Shown here piece by piece: positions 45,132-58,800 of a DNA stretch of 64,000 nt (its first letter is position 1; each line of letters begins with the position of its first letter). The notes under the pieces are model-generated. The model was given only the letters and a program-made list of their open reading frames with translations, was not told the DNA's origin and searched no databases. The position numbers and the translations under genes are program-made. The DNA comes from Cornus controversa. Lineage: Eukaryota > Streptophyta > Magnoliopsida > Cornales > Cornaceae. The stretch spans positions 76,301,033 through 76,365,032 of the forward strand of contig CM048845.1 in assembly GCA_026545225.1 (NCBI GenBank). The letters run 5' to 3'.

Positions 45132-46133
45132 TGCACTATGATATGTGTGAGTGATGTGAATCGTTAGATGGGTGTACTCCACTCACATGTCAATTGAAGC
45201 ATTGAGACAAATATAGATCATAATAAATGGTGAGAATTAAATATATCATGCTGTTATTAGTCAATTATTGTACTTATAACATAGATTGCAGTCATTTTTC
45301 AAGTGAATACCACTTTTAAACATAGTAGACTAGAAACGAGAAAACAACCACTATTTTCATAGAGGAATAGAAACTAAAAAAAAAAAAAAAATAGAGGAAT
45401 AACAGAGGAAAACACAAAGAATGTTTGGAAGCTAAATACTTGTACTTTTGAACAACAAAACCCAAGAAAACTTGAGTTTAACCTTAGATCGAACGATTTT
45501 GAAGAACTCTCGCTAAAATCGAATGTCATAAAGATCTCGGTTGAAGTGAAGTCGAATAGAAATGAAACAAATCAACAAGTTCAAAATGATACTTACAGTA
45601 GAGAGTGATGGTCGATCAAAGATTTACGTCCGAAATGCTTTGATTTGTTGTCGTTCAACACAGAAGCTAGGGTTTCCAGAATCACATTTAAATCGTTTTC
45701 AAAATCAGTTTCACAGAGGAGAGAGAATGACAACACACAAATGACCTAAAAATCATAAATACCTGTTGCGATATGTGGCCTATTTGTTTCCTCTGCTACA
45801 GTCGACTTGGCCCAAATATTTTAGGTTGTTAACTCCGCTACAGTAGTGAAACATGATAAAACACCAATCAGTTGTTTTGAGTTTGAGCCTCTTTTATCAA
45901 AATATTACATTACTGTGCAAAACATAACAGACCTCCACCAAATAGGCTTTGGGCCTCAAATTCAATACTGTAGTGGGCTTGCAACAAAAACACCCAAAAC
46001 AAAACATGAACTAAATATGGCCTAGATTTTCTTGCTTCCAATTTTAATTGCTTTTACTTAGTTAACTATAAATAAAATTAGCAATCCTCTTTTATTAATT
46101 TAGTTAGAATTAATTTTACAATTCAAATATAAA
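45132..46133. other. Intergenic; contains a small MITE
   Basis: Apart from the element at 45778-45947 no feature was recognised. A plus-strand frame at 45562-45744 has no family match. Confidence 0.4.
45778..45947. mobile_element. Possible 170-bp MITE
   Basis: The left end GGCCTATTTGTTTCCTCTGC and the reverse complement of the right end (GCCTATTTGGTGGAGGTCTG) form an inverted repeat of about 20 bp. The interior also has two 'gctacagt' words. No target duplication could be confirmed. Confidence 0.45.
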
Positions 46134-48106
46134 TGTAATACTCAGTCACTATGGTTTGACACCCTCACCTTGACCCTATCTTACGAGGATTCGTACTATT
46201 GCGAAGTGGTATTTTAATTGGTAACTATTTAACCATAATCAACACCCAAAACTCATCCCTCAAAATGAAACTACTCCTCATATATCCTCATACATTCAAA
46301 ACATCAAAATACACACGTGGAAGCATTAAAACCCATAAACATAACTCTATTACATCAAAATCATCGGATCGAATCCAGAAATGTATACATTGTTAAGTTT
46401 CTCAAAAGAAGAACCATTGTATCAAAATACATATCCAACATCCATATTGTAATGTATAAAATGATGTCAACATGACACGTACATATAGAGATACTTTAAA
46501 CTCCAAAATTTTATCAGGTACTCCACGTAACTATTCAAATTTCATTCGTCACCGATGCCTTATCCGTAAAAAGGTTTGGGGGGAAAGGGGTGAGCAAAAT
46601 AATAAGCTCAGTAGGAATGCCCCAACCCACCTAGGCATTGATCTGACACCAAACTACATGATATGCAATCATGATGCAAAACCTTAACACAATGCAATTC
46701 ATATACATATGCATTTAAAACACTCATCATGCTTAATAGTTAAACACATAAGCATTTTTCAAATAAATATTTTATTTGGTCATAATCTGATACATAGACA
46801 TAATTGGTCAACTTCGAATATCATGTAATGTTGGACAACTCCGACGACACTATAGTGTTGGTCAACTCTGACGATACTCGTATGATTGGGTAACTCCGAC
46901 AATCATACATTTATGGCAATATATTTGTTTTGCCTTTATGATTGGATAACACCGACGATCACAAAATTTAGGATATGAGTGGGCTTTTCCGACGGTCATT
47001 CCCTTGTGGATATTTTTACCATTTTCCTTCCATGGTTGGACACCTCCGACATCCATGTAAGACACACTTGGACAATTCTTCGATATATACATTTACATGC
47101 ATATTAGGCACATATAACACACAGCATAATTCTCATGTTCGTCTATATATATTCATTATTTATATTGATTCTAGCATGCATCATACTCTCATACACCATA
47201 TATAATCACATATATACTCAAAATCATGTATACAATTCATATATGCATATAATTCATAATATTTCTAAACGTGCTCATAATTCCATACATTCAACATATA
47301 TAGGTTCATAATCATTATATGCAACAATATGAACAATATAAACATATATGACTCACAATGAAAGAGGGAAATATATAATCATTCAACCCCAGCATTCTCC
47401 CATACATGTCAACACAATCAAACTATCTTTAACTCACCAAAACCTAGGAATCGATGAATAAGAGGGAATAAACACCCTTACCTCAAGTTTGAAGTTTTTT
47501 CTAGCAAAATCCTAGAATTCCTCCAAGCTTCACCTTACCAAAATCTATCTTTGTTCGGTTCAAACTGAAGCCCTCAACTCATAGAACAAGTTGTCCTTCT
47601 TAAGGAACTTCTAAATCCAAGCCTAAGGTCTCCGAAATGAAGAGAGAAGGAGAAGACATGAAGAGGGAGAGTGGGAGAGAGATGGCCAACTACCTCTTCT
47701 TCTAGAAATGGCTCGGATTCCAGCCTTATAGATATTTATAATATCTAGGGCGCAAAATGACCAAAAGGCTCCCGAGCCACTTAACGTACCCTCCCGACCT
47801 CTGTTTTTGATTTCGAAAGCGGCTACGACTCCGAAATCACTTCATTAATTCCTTTAACAATTCATTTAATCTAAAACCAAAAATAATTATTTTTTAGAAA
47901 TTTTATAGATTCTTGGGTCCACCCGACTCATGTCCTGGGCCTCGCCGATCCAAAAATCTCAAATTTCATCTAACACTACCAAAACTTTTTCGAAACTATA
48001 AACATGTTTTCCACATTTAAAACATGCATAACGCCATTTAAATTCCATTTATGAAAAAAATAATGAATGAAAAGAAAACCAATCAAAATTAGACCCGGTC
48101 TCTACA
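46134..48106 (-). mobile_element. Putative LTR (solo or detached), about 2 kb
   Basis: On the plus strand it starts TGTAATACTC and ends GGTCTCTACA. On the minus strand it opens TGTAGAGACCGGGTCTAA, the form seen in LTRs of plant Ty3/gypsy (chromovirus, Tekay-like) elements. The text aaggggtgagcaaaataata followed by agctcagtaggaat (about 46587) is also typical of those LTRs. The flanks ATAAA and GTGGT do not match, so either a border is misplaced or the element was truncated. No coding domains are attached. Confidence 0.5.
46800..47090. repeat. Array of about eight 'TTGGACAACTCCGACG' hairpin-forming repeats
   Basis: The motif (T/G)TTGG-(A/T)CAACTCCGACG recurs roughly every 30-40 bp with changes. 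Most copies sit between short inverted arms, for example TATGATTG...CAATCATA at about 46880-46908 and CATGG...CCATG at about 47031-47058. It lies inside the putative LTR. Function unknown. Confidence 0.7.
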
Positions 48107-48384
48107 GTGGTTGTGGTTATCCTAATCCACTTATGTCATCCCTTTGATTCTTTTGGACTTATTATAGTGTAATTTTCCCATATCAGTTGCCCCCATTCCT
48201 GAGTTTACCTGTCAAAATAGCGAATGCCAAATTGCTTCTACTCTTTCTTCATTTTTAATCTGACGTCGCCTTTCTTGGAGAGTATCTTTTTCGATCAGAA
48301 ATCAAGCTCAACCGAACTTATTTTTTTTCGAGTTGTGTAGCTTTTAAACCGGGCTAAACATGTTGATCGCTATTGTCTCGACCC

Positions 48385-48930
48385 TTTAACAAAGAGAATT
48401 ATCGTCCCAAGCTTATTCAACTTGCTCCTTTAATAAAAGGGTAGGTTCGTAGTCTCTAGCTTCACACAACTCTCCCATTTAATAAGGGGACTCTTTTAGT
48501 ACAGGTAGCAATAATAAGCTTCACTCAACTCGCCCCTTAAATAAGGGGACCCTTTTAGTACAGGGTATAATAATGGTCTTAGGCTTTACTCAGCCCCCCC
48601 TTTTAATAAGGAGAACAACTTTAATAAGAGGAGTAGTAAGTTATCTTGCCCTTTTGATAAAAGGGTTGTTGATCGTTGTTGTTAATGACCGTCTAAATAT
48701 AGGAGGTTTGTTGCTCGACCCTTTAATAAGGGGAGGTGTTATCTTGATCCTTTAGTAAAGGAAGGTCATCGACTAGATCCTTTAGTAAGGGGAGGTCGTC
48801 GACTTGACCCTTTAGTAAGGAGAGGTGTTGACTCGACCCTTTAATAAGGGAAGTTGTTGGCTCGACCTTTTAATAAGGGGAGTAGTCGTATTGTCCATCA
48901 ACTCGCCCTTTTATAAGGGGAGATAGTCAC
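48385..48930. repeat. Array of about fourteen palindromic 'CGACCCTTTAATAAGGGGAGGTCG' units
   Basis: Copies of (T)CGACCCTTTARTAAGGGGAGG occur about every 30-45 bp, for example near 48530, 48715, 48743, 48775, 48805, 48835, 48865 and 48900. Each unit is self-complementary (CCCTTT...AAGGG, often extended by GAC...GTC), so each can fold into a small hairpin. Spacing and loop sequence vary. The array lies between the putative LTR and the block at 48955 and is probably part of a degraded retroelement. Confidence 0.8.
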
Positions 48931-48954
48931 TTTTGTGTCTTCTCCAAAAGTGTA

Positions 48955-49760
48955 AAATAACTTGCAAGTGTACGAATCTATTGAAGTATAGATTGGCAAG
49001 AACGAGGTCGAACCCAAGGGAATGCTTTGAGAAGAAAAACTAATACAAATTCAAAATAATTTAAAACTAATCTAGTTTAATAAAAAGCTGGTTAATTTGA
49101 GAGAAATAAAACTAACATGCAAATAAAATAACACAATTGAAATCAAATAGAGAAAATAACTAAGGTGTCGGATTCCAACACCGTTAAATCCATGAAGCTT
49201 ATAATATTCATTTATTAATTCCCAAATTTAAAGTGGCAATCAAGAAATCAATCTATTACTTACTCAAGATTTAACAATAAAGCACTATGAAAAATATATT
49301 AAAAATGTAGATTTTCCTACGCTTCACTAGTGTAAAATTATAAGCATTTTATGAACCCAATTTAATGAAAAATATAAGATCAAAGATTATCACTTTTAAG
49401 AAATACAAACCCAAGTTTAGATTAATTATAATACTTTCTAATTATCACATATACATAATATAGATGGTGAAAGAACTATAAAATAATTAATCACAAGAAA
49501 CGAAAATCATAAGCATTTAAATCATACACATGAGAATCAATTAATGAACAAAATAACTTCACTTTATTAATGGAGGTAAACTCCTCAACCTTAGTCGAGG
49601 AGTTTAGTTACACATGGTAGAAGAAGATAACAGATAAATACAAGACATAATGAAATAAAATAAATAAATAAAACCCGGATTGTCTTTGTCTTCTCTGCCT
49701 TGGCCTCCACTCGTTTTTCTCCTCCCCTCAACCCTACTCATCTCTATCTCTTATATACCA
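48955..49760. other. Non-coding retroelement-like block (LARD-type motif)
   Basis: The phrase acttgcaagtgtacgaatct, then ttgaagtatag, then gaggtcgaacccaagggaat is a widespread plant repeat motif, found in non-coding regions of large retroelement derivatives (recognised from memory, not searched). It is followed by AT-rich text (ggtgtcggattccaacacc near 49164). There is no open frame of note. Confidence 0.4.
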
Positions 49761-51659
49761 GTCCTCTAGGGTGTTCTCCAAGTAAAAGAAAATAGGAAAG
49801 TGTTTAGGAAAATAGTGTGATTCACGAAATTTTTGTGAAATACAAATGTGTCCAAAATCGAATTTTGTTCTACCTTTGCGGGAATTGAGTCAATTTGACA
49901 CTCGAAAATAAGAGTTTCGGGCCATTTTCTAAAACGGGATTAAAACTGAATTACGCGGGTGCTTTCTATATGAGGGGGCATATAACTTGCGAGAGTGACC
50001 TGTGAAACCCAAGATACTAAGGTGCCAGAAGGAGGATGAGGCTCCTATACCCACCGTGAAGACATGTTAGGAAAGACCATACCAAGGAAGGAGGAGACCT
50101 TGCCACCCACCTACGGGATTGAGGAGGAGGTGGAGGTGGAGCTTCCTGTAGATAAGAAGAATGTGCAGAAGTGCATGGGAGAGTTGCTTGAGGATGGCAA
50201 CAAGAAGTAGGCATGGGAGGCAAGATCGTGTTGTGCAAGGAAGAGTCAATGCCTTCGATTAAAGATCTCAGTAATAATGTTGAGAAGACCATGAGTGTGG
50301 AGGTGTTCATGGAATGTGATGGAAAACAGGTGGGGGAGTCCACTGAGTTATGCAGTGCATATAGACGACCTCGAATCATGGCGTTGATGGCAAGGGTTGT
50401 TAGGCACTGAGTGGTGTTGCGAGCAGCAAGCGCTCGTGTGAGACATGCTATAAGAGTATTTCATCAAGTGGAAGGGGTTCTTAGATAAGGTTGCGACCTA
50501 TCATGTGGTTCTATTAGGATGGGGGGCCTATGGGAACAATTATGCCCTTGACTGAAAACTTGCAACGATCTTTCCGGCTGCGTTCAAACTAGATTGGGTC
50601 CAAACCATAATTTCTTTAGGAAATTAATCGTTTTTCAGAGACGACACCAACTGTTGATGCAAAATTCCTGCAGGATTTAAATTGGCACGAAATTCCTACA
50701 GTAAAGAGGAGATGTGACTAGGACCGACGCCGGCGAGACCGACCGGGCGCACTCTGACGATCAAGTCAGCACTTGAACATTGGTATATTGAAAAATAAAT
50801 TTTATATTTAATTTCTTATCGTAATTCAAAGAGATATTAGGTGTAGTAATTGTAATACTCCATTATATTATTTACATTTATGGGCTATATATATATATAT
50901 ATATATGTTACTGGGTTGTTTTATTAATGGGACTCTATTTCTAGGTTAGGTCCAAGCTTTATGTGTAATAAAATATGCTTTATACAAATAATATATTATA
51001 TGTATCTAGTATGCCCTAGAAGAATATTACGTTCATGTGAGATACAAAGAGAGAGCAGACGCACAAACCCTAACTCTAGTCTTGCACGTTTAGGTTCGTG
51101 AATGATGGATTTCGGAAAGGGCGCTGAAGGATACACAGTGCTGTCCAAAAATTCGTAAGGCAAGTTCGTCATCTTTTCTTCCTCTTTGGACCTATAAAAG
51201 TATCACCTCTGATACGTATTCTATGTTTATTTAGGATTTACGTGTGTTGGTATGAAATAGTTAGGGATTTTATACGTTCTGGTATGATAATCTACTATGT
51301 GATATATATACTATTGTGTTCCAAGTTGTACTTGCTATACGTTTTGATCTGTTATATATCTGTATTGGTGTTCACATGCCATAAACTGAGTTGCATATAC
51401 TAGTCTGGCAGGTCTTCGAAATTGTATTCGCATGCATGAACCATTCTCTATGTGATCATTGTTGCTTATATAAGTAAATGCGTTATGGAACCTCTGAAAT
51501 TGAACGGAAAAGTATACAAACTGCACAGTGTAACGTTACATAAGCAATTTTAGGGTGTTTTCCGGCTCTAGGGCACATTGTTCTTATAGAATATAAACAT
51601 TTTATAATGATATATCTTTTTTTAAAAAATAAAAATAATATGCAATTATTCAAATAAAG
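49761..51659. other. Intergenic; LTR-like fragment near 50560-50790
   Basis: The block caactgttgatgcaaaattc, then ctgcaggatttaaattggcac, then GC-rich gacgccggcgagaccgaccg (50650-50765) resembles the border regions of plant gypsy LTRs. Minus-strand frames at 50017-50379 are low-complexity Pro/Ser text and are not called as genes. A (TA)n run lies at about 50887-50908. Confidence 0.35.
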
Positions 51660-51915
51660 CAAAATAAATCATTATTAGTGACTTCAAAATAAAATTAAGA
51701 AAACCCAAATCCAATTTCGTTTTGATATTCTTGCATTCCCAATTACAAGCGATTAGAATTAATTTTTCTAAAATTCTCTTTCCTTTCTAATCAAAATTTC
51801 TTTGTTTTGGAATCAAAGCCATTAAAAAATAACTTGAAATAGAAATAGAAAAGTAATTTCCTATTGGAGTTTGAAGAAAAATATTTCTTTTAACATGTTT
51901 GGATGCTAATAGAAA
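51660..51915. repeat. Dispersed repeat (copy 2 of the 30209-30600 family)
   Basis: It shares ttattagtgacttcaaaata, aaattaagaaaacccaaatc and ttctttgttttggaatcaaa in the same order and spacing as 30357-30600, with roughly one change in six. Confidence 0.8.
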
Positions 51916-52878
51916 TCGCAAAGAACATAATTTTATACCATACATACCAATTATTATAGTAATTAGAAATGAGAAATATAATCCTTATACATTGAACAAA
52001 TAAGTCCTTTATTCATGGATAATATACACGGAAAAAGTAATGTTATTCAAAATAAAAAATTAAGCTGAATAAACAACGTGAGAGAAGAAATAAAAAATTA
52101 GATATATTTAAACAAATTCCATGTGATGATATATTATAAATGTACATAGATTATTTTCCTTTCACATGTATTAATATTAATTAGACAGCTTATTTACTTG
52201 TTAAAAGCTTACTTAGGAAACAAAAAATATTTACATGTTAAGAAGTATTTTCCTAAGGCTCCATCATATTAGAAAGAAGGAAACCATTAAGAAAAGGTGA
52301 AAATAATAAAAAGTGAAAAAAATAGGCTTTTTAGAATGTATTTGGTTAGAATAGATCCATCTAACGGTCAGTCGGTTGATAAAGTTCGAAAGACCATTTT
52401 CTGTCCTAACATAGAACTCTCACCACTATACTAATTGCTCATGTTTGAAACTTTCCATTTAACGCATATGTGTGTGTGTGTGTATTTAAATTTTAATTCT
52501 CTTCAAATCCAACCACATTTAAAATTTCAGTCATATTTTATGCGTGCGCGTGTGTGTTTGTGTGTGAGAGAGAGAGAGGCTTCTAACTTAATACAATCAA
52601 GTCTCACCCAAAAGATAAATATGATCAGCATTCGCAATTAATTGAAAGCAAGAGCAACATGACTGATCTATGATGATGGGAGGCAAAAATGGCCTAAACA
52701 ACCCAAATATATATATGTGAATGACCAACTATGCAGGCTTACCTCAGACATTTTTCTGTAAAAAGAAAAAAAACGAGCATACTCATGGAGATTATAAATT
52801 TACAATAGCATATAATTAATGATAGCAAAAGCAAGTATGTGAATGGCATGGCAGCAGAAAGAACCCAGTTTTATAATG
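51916..52878. other. 3' flank of the TOPLESS-related gene
   Basis: Likely the 3' untranslated region in the part next to 52879, and intergenic DNA beyond. Microsatellites: (TG)n at about 52466-52483 and a mixed TG/GA run at about 52541-52578. A further mixed TG/GA run lies in the last TPR intron at about 53129-53167. No gene was recognised. Confidence 0.45.
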
Positions 52879-55800
52879 TCATCTGGAAGGGGTTTCAGAT
52901 GGCTGACTATTCAAAACAGAATTTGAGGCAATGGACCCATTTTCTTGAGGGGCTGAGCCACCCCATTTTGGCTCTGCGTCAGATGGCTCGACAACATAGA
53001 CTGCACCATCACTCATTCCTAGAGCAATTTGGTTGGATTCAGTTGGATGTGCCGCTATCACCACAGGAAAGCCCGTACCACTGCTGCTGCAAAGTTAACA
53101 ATCATTGCCAAATAGTTAAATATTCAAATGTGTGTGTGTGTGTGAGAGAGAGAGAGTGAGAGAGAGGTGTTTGTGTAAGGATTTAAGCCTGAAAAACTAA
53201 ACTATAAACCACCCTCTCATAGGACCAACATTTCACTGAGTTACCTAAACAAAGGGAAAAGTGGCAAGAGTCGCTCCAAAAGATGCAACACACCTCAATT
53301 GATCAAATTTAGAAAGATTTCAATCTTAAAAATACGAAGTTCAGAAGATTGTGACTTTTGGAGTCTTGTTTCTTATTTCGTTTATTACTGAGGTTATCTC
53401 TTCAAATAGTTTGACGAGGGGCTAAGGTTGTTGAATGTCTTCCAAGATACGATATAGTAGGGGGAGGTCAGTTCATAAGGATCAAGCTTATTACTACAAC
53501 AACAACAACAACAATGTGTTGGGTGGATGCAGATTACTGGTTGGGGAACTGAAAAAAGAAACATAGCAAAACTTTGATGGTCCAGCCTTCGAAAGAATTG
53601 CTATTTATACCTAGTAGCCTAACTAGGTCTCGGTAGACTGCAGTGAGCAACTCAGATGTGAAACCAAAATTAAAAGGGATGTAGTCATAAAATTACTACA
53701 CGCTCTCTTTAATATATATATATATATATATATGTTTGGAGGAAAACAAAAAACATTTGCAATTACAAATCGATTGAGCATAGGAAAGGCTGTTGTAAGA
53801 TTCAATATATTCATATCTTTTCCTCACGATCATAATATGGAAAAAAATGGAGAGCCACAATATATTCAGTGCAATTTTAAACATTCATGCAAATTTCTTA
53901 GTGTTATCGTACCTGGCAATTGATGAAGATGTGTATGCAGAGGGGGCTATTCGACACCGAAGCCTCAAACTGTCAGCATCAAAAATCCCAATAGCACCGT
54001 CGCAAAATCCAGTAAACACCAGCAGACCATCACATGAGTATATTGCAGTTGAAATGGCAGCTGAAAGCGAGTCTCTTGGAGACCACTGCAATAAACAAAC
54101 CAATTAGAAGAAAAATAGACAAATCATGAATCAAAATTTAGGATGATGCTCCAGAACATCATACCCCCCACCCACCCATCCCCCCAAATTCTCTCCCAAG
54201 AAATGAAAGAAAAAAGACGAAGGGCTCGTTTCGTAACCGTCTTCATATTTTGTTTATTGTTTAAGGTTAAAACATAAGTAGTGTTCATGTTATGTTGTAA
54301 ATAAACAGAATCATTGTTTGGTAATCTTGAACAATTTAAAAAAAATTGCACACAATAAACAAAAACCATCATTTGGCAACATTAAAATGCTTAATAAAAA
54401 AATACAAGCACAAAAGGATGCCATTGCTATTTCATTCCACTAACCACATTGGCCCTCCATGAAAATAACAAACATATCCATTTTCTAACCTGAATGCTTT
54501 TAATAAAACAAGGCACAATGTTTGAATAATTGAAGTTAACTGCAAAACTTTCAATAACAATTAGAGGGAACTAGGACCTATTCATTATAACTAAACAAAT
54601 TTTATATACTCATCACTTCCTTTGAAAAAAAAAACATTCAATAAAGCCATACAAATTGTGGGATCATTACAATACTAATTTTCTTTTCCCTAAATTTAGT
54701 TGCAATATTATGCAAATTGAGATATATGCATATATATAGTACGTGGCCATAAGTAAGGGCATACCCTTACTGTACAATCAATATCTAAAAACAAGCATGA
54801 GAGAACCATTGGGCAATGAACAGTGGCCGTAGCTCTCAAGTATACACAGTTGTACACTTATATATAATTATACGTGTGCCTGTGTGGAGCTGTGTGTGTG
54901 TGTACATATGTAGACCAAGAAACCATATTCTACATTCAACAATTGTCAATGTAGACAACCAATAAGCAAGAAAGAGCAACACTTGATTGTCATAGCTAGA
55001 AGGAAGAGCATGGTGCAACTAAGAAATGGAAACCCTAATCCACAAGAAATGGACAATCACAATCGCGAGCATATGGATCCAATGCACCAATGGTTCTCTA
55101 AAAACCTTCGGAATATATTCCTCAGCAATCAAACCGAGCCAAAACTACAATCCATTGATGCTTGACAATGTCTTGGTCTTCACCATTGCCGCAGAGATGA
55201 TTGAGAGAGACAGTGATTGTGAAAGGGATACTTAGGGAAAATTGCGTGTATATATGGCCTTGGGAATGAATAGTAGATATGCATAATCGATTTTCAGTGG
55301 GAATGAACAGTATTGGAAGCTCTCCTTGCCGTAACAATGAAATGTTAAACACAAACACCAAAAACATCAAAAACTTGTTGAAGAAACTGCCCTTCCTGCA
55401 GTGTTTCTTTAGCATTGTTTACCAAATTTCATAATCATTTTGTTGGTTAACAAATAGGGCAGGCCTTGGCATAACGTTATATTCTATTGTGACTTGGAGG
55501 TCACATATTCGAAACAGGAAACAACCTCTTTGCATGCGGGAGGTAAGGCTGCATACTATAGATCCTCCTCCCCAAACGCGATAATAGCGGGTGCCTTGTG
55601 CACTAGGCTAGCCCTTCTGCTGGTTAACAAATGCTGTTTAAGGGGCTGTTTGTGTTTTTACTATATTTTGAACAATAAACATGAAACATAAATGGTTTCC
55701 AAATGCGCCCAAAGTAAATGAAAAATTCTCTCTTCAGTTGTAAATCTCACTTTTTTTTTTTTTTAAATGAAACAATGTCACTTATTTTTCATACTCTCAG

Positions 55801-58800
55801 TTTCACTTTTTCCAGTAATCTCTGATAATCACAGAATTGGAAACAATCTATTTTTTCTCCTGTGCAGTTTGCAAGATTATTTTCCCCGGTGTAGGAGGAT
55901 AAAGTTGGAAATATTATGATTAGCAAGAATTCTTCCCTGCTGGACGAGGATAAAGTTCGAAATATAATGATTAGCAAGAGGCATAAAGGAACCCCGAGGG
56001 GAAGGGAGGGGGTTGAAGGAGTTTTAATGAATAGCTGCGTTGAAATGATGACTATGACTATCGCTTTTCAAATGTACTCCAAACTTCTGATTAAAGTTAT
56101 TCATATTTTCATTTTTTTCAATCCAAATTTAATTTTACATCAGTGTCACCACATGGGTTGTGTATGGGTGTGTAATGTATTATATTTATCATTCTTCAAG
56201 TTTTTTTTTTTGGCCAGTTAAACAAGTCTTGTTATTATATTGCTAGCATTTCTTCACTCTTCCTCATGATTTCCTTGATGATTCAATATATTTTGAATTG
56301 TTTATAGCAATTTTTCTTCCACCCATGATTTGACCAGCACCCCATTTTTTTCTGCCCTTTCAACATTTAAAACATGAATATCACAAAATAATACTTGCAC
56401 TGGTAGTGTGGAAATAAACTTGCGCATAAATACCCTATAGCAATTGAAAGCGTGTAGTAAGATGGCAATGAAACAGGTAACTAAGGGGTTGTCATGCAAA
56501 CTGACAGCAGGTGATGAAGGGATTGACCAACGGATGCCACACAACCAGTCATCAACCTTAAGATGATAGATGGAGATAAACAATTCACACCCCATAATCA
56601 GGATTCACATTCAATTATTCATGCAAAAAATGATGCCACACTCCGACAAACAACTATCCAATATTAAGTCTCCCTTTTACATCCATGCGTCATGCCCTCT
56701 CCATGATTCCCAAAATATTACCAAAGAACAAGCCTAAGCAGCTAAAAAATTACTTAGTAAATCTTAAAGGTGCTAAAATCCTATCAACTCTGATATGAAA
56801 GATGTTCTTTCTGATATAATAGAGATATAGTAGGAGAAAGCATCTACTTATCTCCCACTTTCCATTCGCTTGTTTCTCCTTTACATGCCTCATTGGCAAA
56901 ATTTTATTTCCATGAAATGCCAGCCCACACAAATAAAGAGGTAAAAGGGCTTCAGAGTGTGCTGTAATTTTAGTGTAGAGACTTAAATAAACTTCGACAA
57001 TGCCAACCTATCCCTATTGTGATGGTTTGGGAACTTGTGAAAGGGGATACAGAGATAGCTTACTGATAGGAGTTACAGTGACAGAATTAGGGCAAGCATT
57101 TCAATTTACCATGGACTTGAGGTAAGTTTAACTTTAAAGTTACCTCCATTAGCCAAACATAACATGCATACTAACCACAGCAATATAATTTGTTAATCAG
57201 GTAATTCACCCCACACTGACAACAGTAGTTGGATCACATGAGCAGGGTCAGTACATGTAAACTAGGTTCCAGTCAGTTAAGGGGTGGATTTACATGCCAA
57301 AGTTAGGTTTGTGGCAAACTTGGGACAGAGATGACAATGCACCATCCAGAAAATCCTATTGTCATTGTTAAAGAGAACAAAATTAGTAGTCCAAAAAAGA
57401 AAAAGAAAAAGAAAAAAAATAAGGAATTGATTCTGTTATTCGACATTAAATATTTAAACATTCATTGTGTGTGATAAATGGAAATTGTAAATTTCATCGA
57501 GTTTCAATTTTGCAGTTACTCGAAACATATGTGTCATTTGAAGACCCTGTCATTCATAGCACCATCAGACCCCTCTGCCTGAGAACATGAAATTTATTGC
57601 ATTGCACTGGATAATATGAATTATCAGCCGAGTAACAAAAGTTGTTTTCATCAAATTATTACTATGCTTCTTTCATGTAGCCTAATGGTAAATATCCAAA
57701 TTAAATCAACTAAATCCTTATCCCAACTACTTGGGATCGCCTATACAATTTTTTCCCGCTAATTTACTGTCTAAATCCGTATTTTTCTGCTAATTTACTC
57801 TGTAGATCCATAACTTCAATTAAACTATCTGTAAGTATGTCTCCTAACTATATCAATCCATGCTGATTTTGATCTTCCCCCTCTTTATCATTCCCTAAAT
57901 ACAGACTATGTGACCCCTTCCCAACTGGAATTCATTGACCAAACTACTTAAGAGATTCTCCCATTTTATCTCCAAAACTTTTTGATAAATATTGAATATT
58001 GATATTGATTACAGAAATCCTCTATTTCTTTCTCTTCTCCCTTGTTCTTCTCTCTTCTTCTCCCTTAATCCTCCTCTCTCTTCTTTTCTTCTCTCTCATT
58101 CTCTCCCCCATTCTGCATCAAATCAGTATCAAAACAGCCCTACCCATCCTGCATCAACATATGCAACATATGCTGCTATACTTGTGATAAATTACACAGA
58201 ATTATGAATTTAAAGTAGGGAACTATGAAAATTGACAACTAAGACTATTATAGACTTGTTGAAGATCACTTTTAAAGACACAGTAACATAATTTGACTAG
58301 AAAAAGATGCATGGACTTCTACATGATGCTACGTGTCCCGAAAATTTGGAATTACCAAAATATTTGTACATCATAAAACTTGAAAAATATAAATAAATTT
58401 GTCCAGCAGCATTGACAGGACCACATAAGCCATTTTGTACTCTCCATTTCTACTCTCAATATTTTTCGGGAACAATTTTATAAATTGCATTATTAATCAA
58501 ATGCACCTGTCAAAAATCCTGATAAACATAGTTTTAACAGTTGTAAACAAACTACTATAGCATCAGTTTTTATCTCCCAATAAGGTCTAATGGTGTTCAG
58601 CTTCTTTACAATAAATTCAGCACTTCTAAAAAAGTAATCGCAAAGCACCAATAACTGAAGCAGTGCTGCACAATAAATAATACCAGCAACATATTCTAAA
58701 AATGAAACATCGAAGCATGACATAGGAGCTCATTCAATGTTCTTTAATGAGAAAAAAAAAGAGAGAAAAAGAAAAGAAATCAAGGAGCCAAAACAAAAGT

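Noticed and set aside
50017..50379. Minus-strand 120-residue frame rich in Pro, Ser and His
   Set aside because: Low-complexity composition with no family pattern, and it lies in LTR-like repetitive sequence.
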